Shown piece by piece: positions 1 through 8,089 of a DNA stretch of 64,000 nt. Position numbers and translations under genes: made by a program. The stretch's first letter is position 1. Each line of letters begins with the position of its first letter. Source of the stretch: Archangium lansingense (lineage in GTDB: Bacteria > Myxococcota > Myxococcia > Myxococcales > Myxococcaceae); the NCBI RefSeq assembly GCF_026626635.1, contig NZ_JAPNKA010000001.1, forward strand, positions 8,308,001 through 8,372,000. Reading direction: 5' to 3'. A model generated the notes under the pieces. The model worked only from the letters and a program-made list of their open reading frames with translations, did no database searches and was not told where the DNA came from.

Positions 1-698
1 GTGATGGTGCTCAGGAAGAGCACGTCCACGCCCCGCGCGAAGGCCTCCTGTGCCACGCGGGACGTCAGCGCGCTGCCGAGTCCCCGCTTGCGGAAGCTCG
101 TGAGCGTCGCCACTCCGACAAGCTCGGAGATGCCCTCGGATGGCGAGGTGAACGTGCCGACCACGGCGGGCTGTCCCTCCACATACCCCACCACCGCCCG
201 GCCCTCCCGGAGCTCCTCCAGCGTCTTGGAGATCTCCTCCTCGGAGGCCTCGTAGGGCTCGTCCGGGGAAAAGCCCCGCCGCGAGGTGTTGCAGTACGTG
301 CGCAGCTCCTCGCGGGAAGACCCGGACGTGAGGACCGAGAACGAGAGCCCCTCGGGCATCGGAGCCGGGGTGAAGCTCTCACGCGTGCAGATCATCACCC
401 GGGCCTCGGCCTCCTGACGGAAGCCGGCGGCCAGGAGCGTGTCCGCCAGGGCCGGGGCCAGCTCGGCGACGTACTCGAAGCGGGGCACCCTTCCCTTCTT
501 CTGGAACTCCGCCCGGAGCCGCTTCAAGGGCTCGCTCACATCCCCCGTGATGGCCCCGTCCGGGATGGCGTAGTTGAAGTAGATGAGCGCGTCGAAGGGG
601 TGGAGGAACACCGTGAACGGCGGAACCGGGATGGACTCGTAGCGTCCCGCTGCGCTGCGGCGCATGTACGACTGCAAGCGTTCAATCGGATTCGTCAT
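1..698 (-). CDS. GNAT-family N-acetyltransferase (3' end cut by window edge)
   Basis: Translating the minus strand from the ATG at 698-696 gives an open frame to base 1 (232 codons seen, no stop). A good Shine-Dalgarno (GAGGGG) lies about 8 nt upstream of this ATG. The first ~130 residues look like a GNAT-like half without a clear motif. The last ~90 residues carry the acetyl-CoA-binding part: LVGVATLTSFRKRGLGSALT, where the RKRGLGSA segment is the GNAT motif A Q/RxxGxG/A loop. Such proteins transfer acetyl from acetyl-CoA to an amine; the substrate cannot be read from the sequence. Duplicated-GNAT architecture is common at this length, so the protein may contain a degenerate first GNAT fold. 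It is divergent from the next gene (804), with about 105 bp between them for both promoters. Confidence 0.82.
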   Translation of the reverse strand, partial: MTNPIERLQSYMRRSAAGRYESIPVPPFTVFLHPFDALIYFNYAIPDGAITGDVSEPLKRLRAEFQKKGRVPRFEYVAELAPALADTLLAAGFRQEAEARVMICTRESFTPAPMPEGLSFSVLTSGSSREELRTYCNTSRRGFSPDEPYEASEEEISKTLEELREGRAVVGYVEGQPAVVGTFTSPSEGISELVGVATLTSFRKRGLGSALTSRVAQEAFARGVDVLFLSTI

Positions 699-803
699 TG
701 GCATCCCCTCTTTAAGTCCTTTTCGGACCGCTCCCCGGTTTTCCGCGCGAAACACCCGTTGGCCGGATAATGAACTCCTTTCTGTTCCAACCTTGGAGGA
801 TTC

Positions 804-1805
804 ATGCCCGTACAGCGTCTCCTGCTCGCCCTCGCCCTCCTGCTCTGCGCCGCACCCGCCGCTGCCCAGCCGTCCAAGGCTCCCGAGGCCCTCGGCATCG
901 CCATGGAGGGCTACCCCTACCCCGCTCCCGTCCAGTTCCTCCCGCTCACCATTCAGGGCCAGGACGTCCGCATGGCCTACATGGACGTGCCTCCCGCCGG
1001 GAAGTCCAACGGCCGCACCGTCCTCCTCCTGCATGGGAAGAACTTCTTCGGCGCTTACTGGCGCGACACCATTCGGGCCCTCAGCCAGGCCGGCTACCGC
1101 GTCGTCGTCCCCGACCAGATCGGCTTCGGCAAGTCCTCCAAGCCCGCGATCGACTACAGCTTCCACCTGCTCGCCAGCAACACGAAGCGGCTCTTGGATC
1201 AGCTCGGCGTCCAGAAGGTCGTCGTGGTGGGTCACTCCATGGGCGGCATGCTCGCCACGCGCTTCGCCCGACAGTTCCCCGACGTCACCACCCACCTGGT
1301 GCTGGAGAACCCCATCGGCCTCGAGGACTACCGCTTCTTCGTCCCCTATGCCGCCACCGACGACCTCTACCGCGGCCAGCTCGCCACCACCGAGGAGGCC
1401 ATCCGCAAGTACCAGAAGACCTACTACGTCGCCTGGCGCCCCGAGTATGAGGAGTACGTGCAGGTCCTCTTCCGCCAGACCCTGAGCGCTGAGTACCCGC
1501 GCGCCGCCTGGGTGTCCGCCGCCACTGAGCAGATGATCTACCAGCAGCCCGTGGTCCATGAGTTCCCGCTCGTGCAGGCCCCCGTCCTGCTCGTCATCGG
1601 CCAGGAGGACCGCACCGTCGTCGGCCGAGGCCGCGTCGCCCCCGAGGCACTCCCCAAGTACGGTCAGTACCCCGAGCTCGGTCAGCGCGCCGCCAAGGCG
1701 TTTCCCAAGGCCACCCTCGTCGAGCTCCCCAACGTGGGCCATATCCCGCACTTCGAGTCTCCCGAGAAGTGGCACACGGCTTTGCTCGGGTTCCTCGGGA
1801 AGTGA
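804..1805 (+). CDS. Exported alpha/beta hydrolase
   Basis: A 333-residue alpha/beta-hydrolase-fold enzyme with an N-terminal signal peptide (residues 1-22, hydrophobic core LLLALALLL, cleavage after AAAQ). The oxyanion segment LLLHGKN lies near residues 74-80. The nucleophile elbow is GHSMGG with Ser145, followed by an acidic residue in VIGQEDRTV and the catalytic His in LPNVGHIPHFE near the C terminus. The triad is thus complete. Family members are esterases, haloalkane dehalogenase-like or epoxide hydrolase-like enzymes of the periplasm or outside; the substrate is not deducible. It stands alone, divergent from the GNAT gene and convergent with the M14 peptidase gene. A palindromic repeat lies just after its stop. 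Confidence 0.88.
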   Translation: MPVQRLLLALALLLCAAPAAAQPSKAPEALGIAMEGYPYPAPVQFLPLTIQGQDVRMAYMDVPPAGKSNGRTVLLLHGKNFFGAYWRDTIRALSQAGYRVVVPDQIGFGKSSKPAIDYSFHLLASNTKRLLDQLGVQKVVVVGHSMGGMLATRFARQFPDVTTHLVLENPIGLEDYRFFVPYAATDDLYRGQLATTEEAIRKYQKTYYVAWRPEYEEYVQVLFRQTLSAEYPRAAWVSAATEQMIYQQPVVHEFPLVQAPVLLVIGQEDRTVVGRGRVAPEALPKYGQYPELGQRAAKAFPKATLVELPNVGHIPHFESPEKWHTALLGFLGK

Positions 1806-1829
1806 GCACGGGTTCAATCTGGGGGCCGA

Positions 1830-1867
1830 GATACCCTCACCCCGTCCCTCTCCCGGAGGGCGAGGGG
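1830..1867. repeat. Palindromic extragenic element, copy 1
   Basis: Contains CCCTCACCCC followed by the palindrome CCCTCTCCC-GGAGGGCGAGGGG. It lies between two convergent genes (stops at 1805 and 1929). Similarity to copy 2 extends about 20 bp further left, through a GGTTCAA-type segment. It can fold into a strong GC hairpin, so it may act as a bidirectional terminator, but it has no U-tract. Confidence 0.75.
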
Positions 1868-1928
1868 TTCTCTGCGCCAGGGGCTCTCGGTGATGGTCTG
1901 CGCCAGAGGGACTCTGGGGTGGTTTGCC

Positions 1929-3974
1929 TCAGGGGCTCTCGGTGAGGGCGAGCACCACTCGCGCCGTGCCTACGTCGACTGCTCGAGACACCGTCTTGCC
2001 CGATGCACTCGTGGCCTTCACCGTGTAGCGCCCAGCAGTCGGAAGGTACGTGTGGAACACTCCTGACTCCGGGTGCGCCGAGAAGCGCTCTCCATTCGGC
2101 CAGGAGAGTTCCTCCACCGCCACCGTGACCGGCCCCTCCGCCTTGAAGGACTCGGGGACCTGCACCGTCAGCGCCGGGCCATCCAGGAAGCGATCAAACA
2201 GCACCTGCCAGAAGCCACGCGCGCCCTCCACCATGGGCGCAAGTGGTCGTCGCGGCCCCGGTGACACGAACGGCAGCTCGACCAGGTACGCCAGCGTCCC
2301 AAAGCTCCAGTAGAACCAGTCCTGATCCGTCCCCGCCACCGGGTAGAGGTGGCGCACGGCTTCGTAACGCTTGCCTCCCGGTGTTGGTGCAACCGCGTCG
2401 ATCATCGCGGGCGCCACCGCCCAGGCCGCCGAAGGCTTGGGCTCGCGAGCACCTTCCACCGTGTAGGGCACGAGCAGCCGGGTCGCCGCCGCGTGGTACG
2501 ACACCATCCCGACGAAGCGCCACGCCTCGCCCAGCTTCATCATCGCCTGCACTTCGGGCTCCGAGCCCGCGGCCGGCCCGTGGAAGAACGGCGAGCGCGG
2601 ATCCTCGCTGTTGAAGCGATCCTCGACGCTCCCCCACTGGAACGGATAGTTGCGGTTGAGATCGACGCCGTACTCGAGCAACCCCAGCTCCGCCGCCTGC
2701 GCGTCCTTGTGCCGGTTGGTGCGCCCCCGCGCCGTGGACACGTGCCAGTACCCGTGGCTCCCATCCGGATTGACGAGCGGGACAATCACGACATGGAACG
2801 TTCGCAGCCAGCGTGCAACCCGCTTGTCCTCCGCGTTCTCCAGCAGCCAGCGCGCCGCATCGAGCGGAAGCTCGGGAGTCACCACCTCGTTGGCGTGGGT
2901 GCCACCGCACAGCAGCATCGCCGGGCGGGAGTGGTCGTCGAGTGCCTCGCCAATCAGCAGCGCGAGAATCGGCCGGTCCTCGTGCGTGCGGCCAATCTCG
3001 ATGATGCGCGTGCGCTCTGGAGCACGCGCGGCCAGTGCCCGCATCGCGCGCTCGATGAGCTCGGGATCCTTGAGGCCTTCGACGAAACCCTTGCGCACCG
3101 GGGCCTTGCGTGCTCGCTCCAGGCGCTCACGAAAGGTCGGGTCCAGGAAGCGGTACGGCACTCCGGGCCGGAGGTCGCGCACGCTGACCGAGCTCTCGCG
3201 CAGGAGGTGCACCCCGAGCTCGCTGGCGATGTACACATCGGCCTCCGCCTCACGCGCGGCACGGCGCAGGTGACGGCGCAGCTCCGGAGCGAACTGGAGG
3301 CCCCGCTCGACACGCACGAGCCACTCGAGCGAGAGGCCATCGCGCGCCGAGGCTTCCTGCGGCGGAGGATCCGGTACGAAGAGGGACACCCGCACCTCGG
3401 CGGACTGATTCCTGTGCGCGTACACGCCGAGCGAGCCCCCGGCGAATGCCGCGTCGGACCAGACGAGGCTCGCGAGCTCCGCCTTGGTGCGTGCGTCGTA
3501 CACGTGGACGGCGAAGGCGGGCCCGGCGAGGAAGAGCACGAGCTCGAGCTCCGCCACCTTCGCGAGCCCGGGCACCTTCGCACGCACGCCGCTGTCATCC
3601 GAGCGCGTCCCGTCATAGCGCACGAACCCCACCGTCTCCTTGCGCCCATCCACGTAGAGGCCGTAGCCCGTCAGCGCGAACAGCGGCTGGGTCGCGCGCA
3701 CCTTCGCGCGGAACAAGATGGCCAGGTCGGCGCGGGCCGGGCTCTGGAGCCTCGCGCGCACGAAGGGCACCGGGGACGCGGCCTCTTCCTCCTGGATGAA
3801 GTAGTTACGGAGCGCTCGCGGCGTAGCGAGGGCGAGCGCATTACCCTCGGTCTTCCACTCTCCGATGCTCTCCGCCGCCTTCCACGCGACCGGGTGCTCG
3901 CCACGAGGAATGGGATAGCCCTCACCTCGCGCGAGGCCCGCGGTGAGCAGCATGGCGAGCGCGAGTGCCCGCAT
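1929..3974 (-). CDS. Exported M14-family zinc carboxypeptidase
   Basis: A 681-residue protein with a signal peptide (MRALALAMLLTAGLARG). The first ~300 residues are beta-rich and of no recognised domain. The M14 catalytic domain follows: GGTHANE gives the HxxE zinc pair (His360, Glu363), then NPDGSHGY and GVDLNRNYPF (substrate Asn-Arg), then the third zinc ligand His in SYHAAA, and the catalytic Glu in LVELPF. The C-terminal ~90 residues look like a beta-sandwich. All metal and catalytic residues are present, so it should be an active extracellular or periplasmic peptidase. I chose the ATG at 3974 because it begins a clean signal peptide and has GAGG just upstream; a TTG at 3983 would add three residues. 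It is 5 nt downstream of the stop of the 3980-5848 gene, so the two are translationally coupled. Confidence 0.9.
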   Translation of the reverse strand: MRALALAMLLTAGLARGEGYPIPRGEHPVAWKAAESIGEWKTEGNALALATPRALRNYFIQEEEAASPVPFVRARLQSPARADLAILFRAKVRATQPLFALTGYGLYVDGRKETVGFVRYDGTRSDDSGVRAKVPGLAKVAELELVLFLAGPAFAVHVYDARTKAELASLVWSDAAFAGGSLGVYAHRNQSAEVRVSLFVPDPPPQEASARDGLSLEWLVRVERGLQFAPELRRHLRRAAREAEADVYIASELGVHLLRESSVSVRDLRPGVPYRFLDPTFRERLERARKAPVRKGFVEGLKDPELIERAMRALAARAPERTRIIEIGRTHEDRPILALLIGEALDDHSRPAMLLCGGTHANEVVTPELPLDAARWLLENAEDKRVARWLRTFHVVIVPLVNPDGSHGYWHVSTARGRTNRHKDAQAAELGLLEYGVDLNRNYPFQWGSVEDRFNSEDPRSPFFHGPAAGSEPEVQAMMKLGEAWRFVGMVSYHAAATRLLVPYTVEGAREPKPSAAWAVAPAMIDAVAPTPGGKRYEAVRHLYPVAGTDQDWFYWSFGTLAYLVELPFVSPGPRRPLAPMVEGARGFWQVLFDRFLDGPALTVQVPESFKAEGPVTVAVEELSWPNGERFSAHPESGVFHTYLPTAGRYTVKATSASGKTVSRAVDVGTARVVLALTESP

Positions 3975-3979
3975 GGACC

Positions 3980-5848
3980 TCAAGGCTTCGACTCCGCGAC
4001 CGCCGAGGGCACAGCCGAAGGCATGCCGATGTAGCTCAGGAAGTCGAGATAGCGCTCACGCGTGGGCGCCTTCTGCGCGCCATCGGCGGAGGTGGTAGCG
4101 AAGAACGCCCCCACCTGCTGGCGGTCCTCCATGAAGCTCCAAACGTTCGCGTACCCCGGCAGGGCCAGGTGCTCCTGCGCATGCAGCCCGCTGTGGACGA
4201 TGTAGTGCCAGTAGGCGTCCGACTTGTGGAACTTGCGGGAGATCAACGTCCGCAGAATCACGCTGCGCTCGTCAAAGGGAAGCTGGCGCACGTTCTCCCG
4301 GTACTGGGGAGGAAGCTGCTTCCACTGCTCCTCGGCGTTCGACGGGTAGTAGACGCGGATGGGAACCCCCAGGGAGCGAGCAGCACGTGCGATGGACGGC
4401 AACGCCTTGTCCGTGAGCATGTTGCCCTTGATGGCGATGATGCGCCCCTGCTCGTACATCAGACGCATGTAGCGGTAGTTCTCGTCGGTCTGGAGCCAGC
4501 CGAACCCTCCCGCCCAGCGCGCGGGCCGGAGCTGGCGCGTGTAGTTGGCCCAGAGCTGCCGCCGCGCACGCTCGAACACTCCGGTGATGGCGGCGCGCTC
4601 TTCCTTCGGCAGCGATGCCCACTCCTCCTCGATGGCGGCACGTGTCGCCGCCACGCGCTTGTCGGTGAAGGCCGCGACGAAGTCCTCGCGGGTCGCCGCC
4701 CGCTTCACCACGGCCCTCAGCACGTGGTGGAGCCGGATGACCGTCGGGTCATAGTCGAAGATCCACGCCCACTGGCTCCGGGCATGGGCGATGTACGAGT
4801 AGCCCTGATCGGCCCCGAGCCCCACATAGCCGCCCCCGACGTTCTTGATGACATCCCCGAAGAGGTATTGGAGCACCTCGTTCGACTTGATGTAGCTCAT
4901 CGGGTCGCGGCAATCGACGCGCGCCTTGCCCACACGGCCGCAGAGGGGAATCTGGAAGATGTCGGTGTCCTCGACGACCGCGAGCGCCTTCGCGCGCTCC
5001 TCCTCGCTCGGCGGAAGCGGATCCGCCGGACGGGCCGGGGGCTCTTCGCGGAACCGGGGCGGCCACGCGGACAGCCGGGTCGTCGTCGATGCGCAGCGGA
5101 AGCTCAGGCGGTGGAGCCCACTCGTGGGCCGCTCGCCCCGCCGCCAGGAGCCGCGCAGCATCTCCTCGGGCCAGTACCAGGAACCGCCCTTGAGCACCCG
5201 CTGGGTGTAGCCCTTGCACGGACGCGCGCCGTCACACGGGCCGCGCGGGTTGGCGCGCAGGCAGTCCTCACCACAGGCCTTGTCACAGCCCTTGTAACAG
5301 GGGCTCCACCAGTCCTTGACCCACTCGTACCCGTTGCCCGCCATGTCATAGAGGCCGTAGGCACCGGCCGGGTAGCTGCCAGGAGGCCGCGTGGTGTTGT
5401 CCGGGCAGCCCTTGTAGTTCGCCTTGTTGCACGAAGGAGCTTCCTCGCCCCATGGGTAGGTCCGGCCCTCGGGTCCGCGCGCGGCCTTCTCCCACTCGGC
5501 CTCCGTCGGCAGCCGCTTGCCCGCATACACGCAGTACTGGTGCGCCATCTCCCAGGTGACCGGCACCGCTGGCAGCTCCGGCTTCTGGAAGCGCGCGTAG
5601 TACGCCGGGCGAGGCAACCGGGGGCAGGCGCCCGCACGCTCGCAGCGGCTGTAGTCCCCGACCGTGACCTCCTTCGCGTCGAGATAGAAGGTCTCCACGG
5701 ACACCGTGTGCCGGGGCTTCTCGGCGGCCGAGCGATCGTCGGCGCCCACGACCGCGTCTCCGCCCTCGATGCACACCATGCCGGGCGGCGGCGTCTTCTC
5801 GCACGGCACGGCCATCACGAGCCACATCAGGACCAGTTCGAATGCCAT
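3980..5848 (-). CDS. Sulfatase-modifying-factor (FGE-like) protein with LIC_10091-like C-terminal domain
   Basis: A 622-residue protein. A hydrophobic N terminus ending in a Cys (MAFELVLMWLVMAVPC) suggests export or weak lipidation. Residues ~23-270 are a formylglycine-generating-enzyme/SUMF1 fold: GMVCIEGGD, RLPTEAEWEKAARG, YPWGEE, YDMAGNGYEWVKDW, VLKGGSW and the closing FRCAS. A Cys-rich insertion lies near residues 170-205. Residues ~300-610 form a second domain containing GGGYVGLGADQGYSYIAHA followed by a long helical part; this resembles the LIC_10091-type, methyltransferase-fold family as I remember it, which I could not verify. Whether it makes formylglycine or is one of the many FGE-like proteins with other roles is unknown. 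It is followed at once by the M14 peptidase gene and is divergent from the MFS gene. Confidence 0.75.
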   Translation of the reverse strand: MAFELVLMWLVMAVPCEKTPPPGMVCIEGGDAVVGADDRSAAEKPRHTVSVETFYLDAKEVTVGDYSRCERAGACPRLPRPAYYARFQKPELPAVPVTWEMAHQYCVYAGKRLPTEAEWEKAARGPEGRTYPWGEEAPSCNKANYKGCPDNTTRPPGSYPAGAYGLYDMAGNGYEWVKDWWSPCYKGCDKACGEDCLRANPRGPCDGARPCKGYTQRVLKGGSWYWPEEMLRGSWRRGERPTSGLHRLSFRCASTTTRLSAWPPRFREEPPARPADPLPPSEEERAKALAVVEDTDIFQIPLCGRVGKARVDCRDPMSYIKSNEVLQYLFGDVIKNVGGGYVGLGADQGYSYIAHARSQWAWIFDYDPTVIRLHHVLRAVVKRAATREDFVAAFTDKRVAATRAAIEEEWASLPKEERAAITGVFERARRQLWANYTRQLRPARWAGGFGWLQTDENYRYMRLMYEQGRIIAIKGNMLTDKALPSIARAARSLGVPIRVYYPSNAEEQWKQLPPQYRENVRQLPFDERSVILRTLISRKFHKSDAYWHYIVHSGLHAQEHLALPGYANVWSFMEDRQQVGAFFATTSADGAQKAPTRERYLDFLSYIGMPSAVPSAVAESKP

Positions 5849-5950
5849 CGCGGCGGATGCTACCCGCCGGACTCCCCGCCTCGCGAGATCTCATCTCCCC
5901 AGCGTGCCCATGGGCGTGGCTGCTCGCTGCTCCTCCGAGAAGTACTGAGG

Positions 5951-5967
5951 CGGGGACTCACTCCCCG
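5951..5967. promoter_or_regulatory. Inverted repeat upstream of the MFS gene
   Basis: CGGGGA-ctcac-TCCCCG is a perfect 6-bp inverted repeat, 30 bp upstream of the MFS start codon and inside the divergent intergenic region. It could be an operator or a leader hairpin. No linked regulator gene is present. Confidence 0.3.
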
Positions 5968-5996
5968 TCCGGGAAAGTGCTAGGACGTCGCCCGCC

Positions 5997-7262
5997 ATGA
6001 GTGAACCGACCGCCCCAGGAGGCCCGCGCCGCGCCGCGCTGGTCTTCATCTTCATCACCATCCTGCTCGACATCCTGGCCATGGGGATGATCATCCCCGT
6101 GCTGCCGAAGATCGTCGTCACGATGCTGGACGGGGACACCGCGCGGGCCGCGGGAGTCTTCGGTCTGTTCTCCACGGTCTGGGCGCTGATGCAGTTCATC
6201 TTCTCCCCGGTGCTCGGCTCCCTCTCCGACCGCTACGGCCGCCGGCCGGTGATCCTCCTGTCGAACTTCGGGCTGGGGTTCGACTACATCCTCATGGCGC
6301 TGGCGCCGACGCTGGGCTGGCTGTTCGTGGGCCGAGTCATCTCCGGCATCACCTCGGCCAGCATCAGCACGGCCAGCGCTTACATCGCGGACGTGACACC
6401 GCCGGAGAAGCGCGCCGCCAGCTTCGGCCTGCTCGGCGCCGCCTTCGGCGTGGGCTTCGTCCTGGGGCCCGCGATCGGCGGCGTGCTGGGGCAGATGGAT
6501 CCGCGCCTGCCCTTCTGGGTGTCGGCGGGCCTGAGCCTCGCCAATGCGATGTACGGCCTGTTCGTCCTGCCCGAGTCCCTGCCCGCCGAGCGGCGCACGC
6601 CCTTCCGGTGGAAGCGCGCCAACCCGATGGGCGCGCTGAGCCTGCTGCGCTCGAATGTCGAGGTGCTCCGGCTGGCGTGCGTCCACTTCCTCTATCAGCT
6701 CGCCCACATCGCGCTGCCCAGTGTGTTCGTGCTGTACGGGAGCTACCGCTTCGGCTGGGACGAGCGCACGGTGGGGCTCACCATGGCGGGCGTGGGACTC
6801 AGCTCGCTGGTCGTGCAGGGAGGCCTGGTGCGGCCCGCCGTGAAGAAGCTCGGGGAGCGGCGCGCCCTGATGCTGGGGCTGTTCTTCGGCGCGGTGGGGT
6901 TCACCATCTACGGACTCGCCCCGACCGGGATCGTGTTCTGGATTGGCGTGCCGGTCATGGCGCTGTGGGGGCTCACCAGCCCCGCGGCCCAGGGATTGAT
7001 GTCGCGCCGCATCAGCCCCTCGGAGCAGGGCCAGTTCCAGGGCGCGCTCTCGAGCATCATGGGCATCGCGGGGATGATCGCCCCCAGCATCTTCACCCAG
7101 ACGTTCGCGTACTTCATCGGTCCGGCGCTCGGCTGGAACCTGCCGGGCGCGCCCTTCCTGCTCGCCGCGCTGCTTCTGGTGGCGGCCATTGGCCTGGCCA
7201 GTTGGGCCACGAGCTCGCGCCCGGCGGACGCCCCCTCCCCCAGCCCCAGCCCCACGGCCTGA
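5997..7262 (+). CDS. TetA/TCR-type MFS efflux transporter
   Basis: A 421-residue inner-membrane protein with about 12 predicted membrane helices. MFS motif A is clear (GSLSDRYGRRPV, residues 74-85), followed by RVISGITSAS (motif B region) and GPAIGGVLG (antiporter motif C). The sequence pattern places it in the tetracycline-resistance (TCR/Tet) drug:H+ antiporter subfamily. Members export tetracyclines, but many relatives carry other or unknown drugs. No tetR is adjacent: the nearest TetR gene, at 9359-9955, belongs to another block. It is convergent with the SDR gene; the stops are 3 nt apart. Confidence 0.87.
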   Translation: MSEPTAPGGPRRAALVFIFITILLDILAMGMIIPVLPKIVVTMLDGDTARAAGVFGLFSTVWALMQFIFSPVLGSLSDRYGRRPVILLSNFGLGFDYILMALAPTLGWLFVGRVISGITSASISTASAYIADVTPPEKRAASFGLLGAAFGVGFVLGPAIGGVLGQMDPRLPFWVSAGLSLANAMYGLFVLPESLPAERRTPFRWKRANPMGALSLLRSNVEVLRLACVHFLYQLAHIALPSVFVLYGSYRFGWDERTVGLTMAGVGLSSLVVQGGLVRPAVKKLGERRALMLGLFFGAVGFTIYGLAPTGIVFWIGVPVMALWGLTSPAAQGLMSRRISPSEQGQFQGALSSIMGIAGMIAPSIFTQTFAYFIGPALGWNLPGAPFLLAALLLVAAIGLASWATSSRPADAPSPSPSPTA

Positions 7263-7265
7263 CGC

Positions 7266-8042
7266 TCAGGCCTCGTGCAGGACGCGGCCTTCCATGCCTC
7301 CAGCCACGGTGATGACCTCGCCTGTCACGTGGCCGGAGATGCGGTCGGACGCCAGCGTCACCACCACCCGCGCCACGTCCTCGGGACGACCCACCTTGCG
7401 CAGCGGCATGGTCCGCGTCACCCGATTGATGAACGCCGGGTCCTCCAGCTTGTCCTTGTGGCGATCCACCGCCGTCCACCCCGGGCACACCGTATTCACC
7501 CGGCCCAGTGGCGCGATGCGGGTGATTTCGTTCTTCAGGCTCTTGAGGAACCCGCTCGCTAGCGCGCCCTTCGCCGCCGCGTAGTCCGAGTGCCCCGCCT
7601 CGCCGAACAGCCCCGCCGTCGAGGCGATGATGATGATGTTCCCCGTCCCCGTCTTCTCCACGTGGCGGAGGAACGCACGGCAGCTCAGGAACACGCTGTC
7701 CAGGTTCTCCGCCAGCGTCCGCCGCCACCGCTCCAGGGACATCTGCCACACTCCCTCGTCCGGCGGCGGCCACACGCCCGCGTTCGCCACCAGCACGTCC
7801 AGCCGGCCCAGCTCCTTCACCGCGGCGGGCACCAGTGCGTCCACGTCGGACTCTGACGTCAGGTCCGCCCTCACCGCGGCGCCTCCCAGCTCCTTCGCCA
7901 GCGCCTCCGCCTTGTCCGCGCTCCGGTGGTAGTGCACCGCGACCTTCGCCCCCTCCTCCGCGAAGGCCCGCACCACCGCACTCCCGATACCACCCGCGCC
8001 CCCCGTGACGAGGACACCCTTGCCTCGAAGATCCGTATCCAT
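7266..8042 (-). CDS. Short-chain dehydrogenase/reductase (SDR)
   Basis: A 258-residue classical SDR. The cofactor loop TGGAGGIG lies at residues 13-20, NAG at 87-89, and the catalytic set Ser141, Tyr154 and Lys158 is complete (ASTAGLFG; YAAAK). The closing VITVAGGMEGRV is FabG-like. The ATG at 8042 is preferred over upstream alternatives because it begins the Rossmann fold and has GAGGG about 8 nt upstream. It reduces a ketone or oxidises an alcohol with NAD(P)H. Its place 47 bp downstream of a fabF-like gene, in the same direction, suggests a 3-ketoacyl reductase or related fatty-acid step, but this is inference. Confidence 0.85.
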   Translation of the reverse strand: MDTDLRGKGVLVTGGAGGIGSAVVRAFAEEGAKVAVHYHRSADKAEALAKELGGAAVRADLTSESDVDALVPAAVKELGRLDVLVANAGVWPPPDEGVWQMSLERWRRTLAENLDSVFLSCRAFLRHVEKTGTGNIIIIASTAGLFGEAGHSDYAAAKGALASGFLKSLKNEITRIAPLGRVNTVCPGWTAVDRHKDKLEDPAFINRVTRTMPLRKVGRPEDVARVVVTLASDRISGHVTGEVITVAGGMEGRVLHEA

Positions 8043-8089
8043 GGGGTTGCCCTCTACCAGAGAGGGAGGGGGTTGCGTCCAGACAGCGG

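Noticed and set aside
5997..7262. MFS pump as self-resistance gene of the assembly line
   Set aside because: It lies 27 kb away among unrelated genes and belongs to the TetA-like branch; nothing ties it to the cluster.
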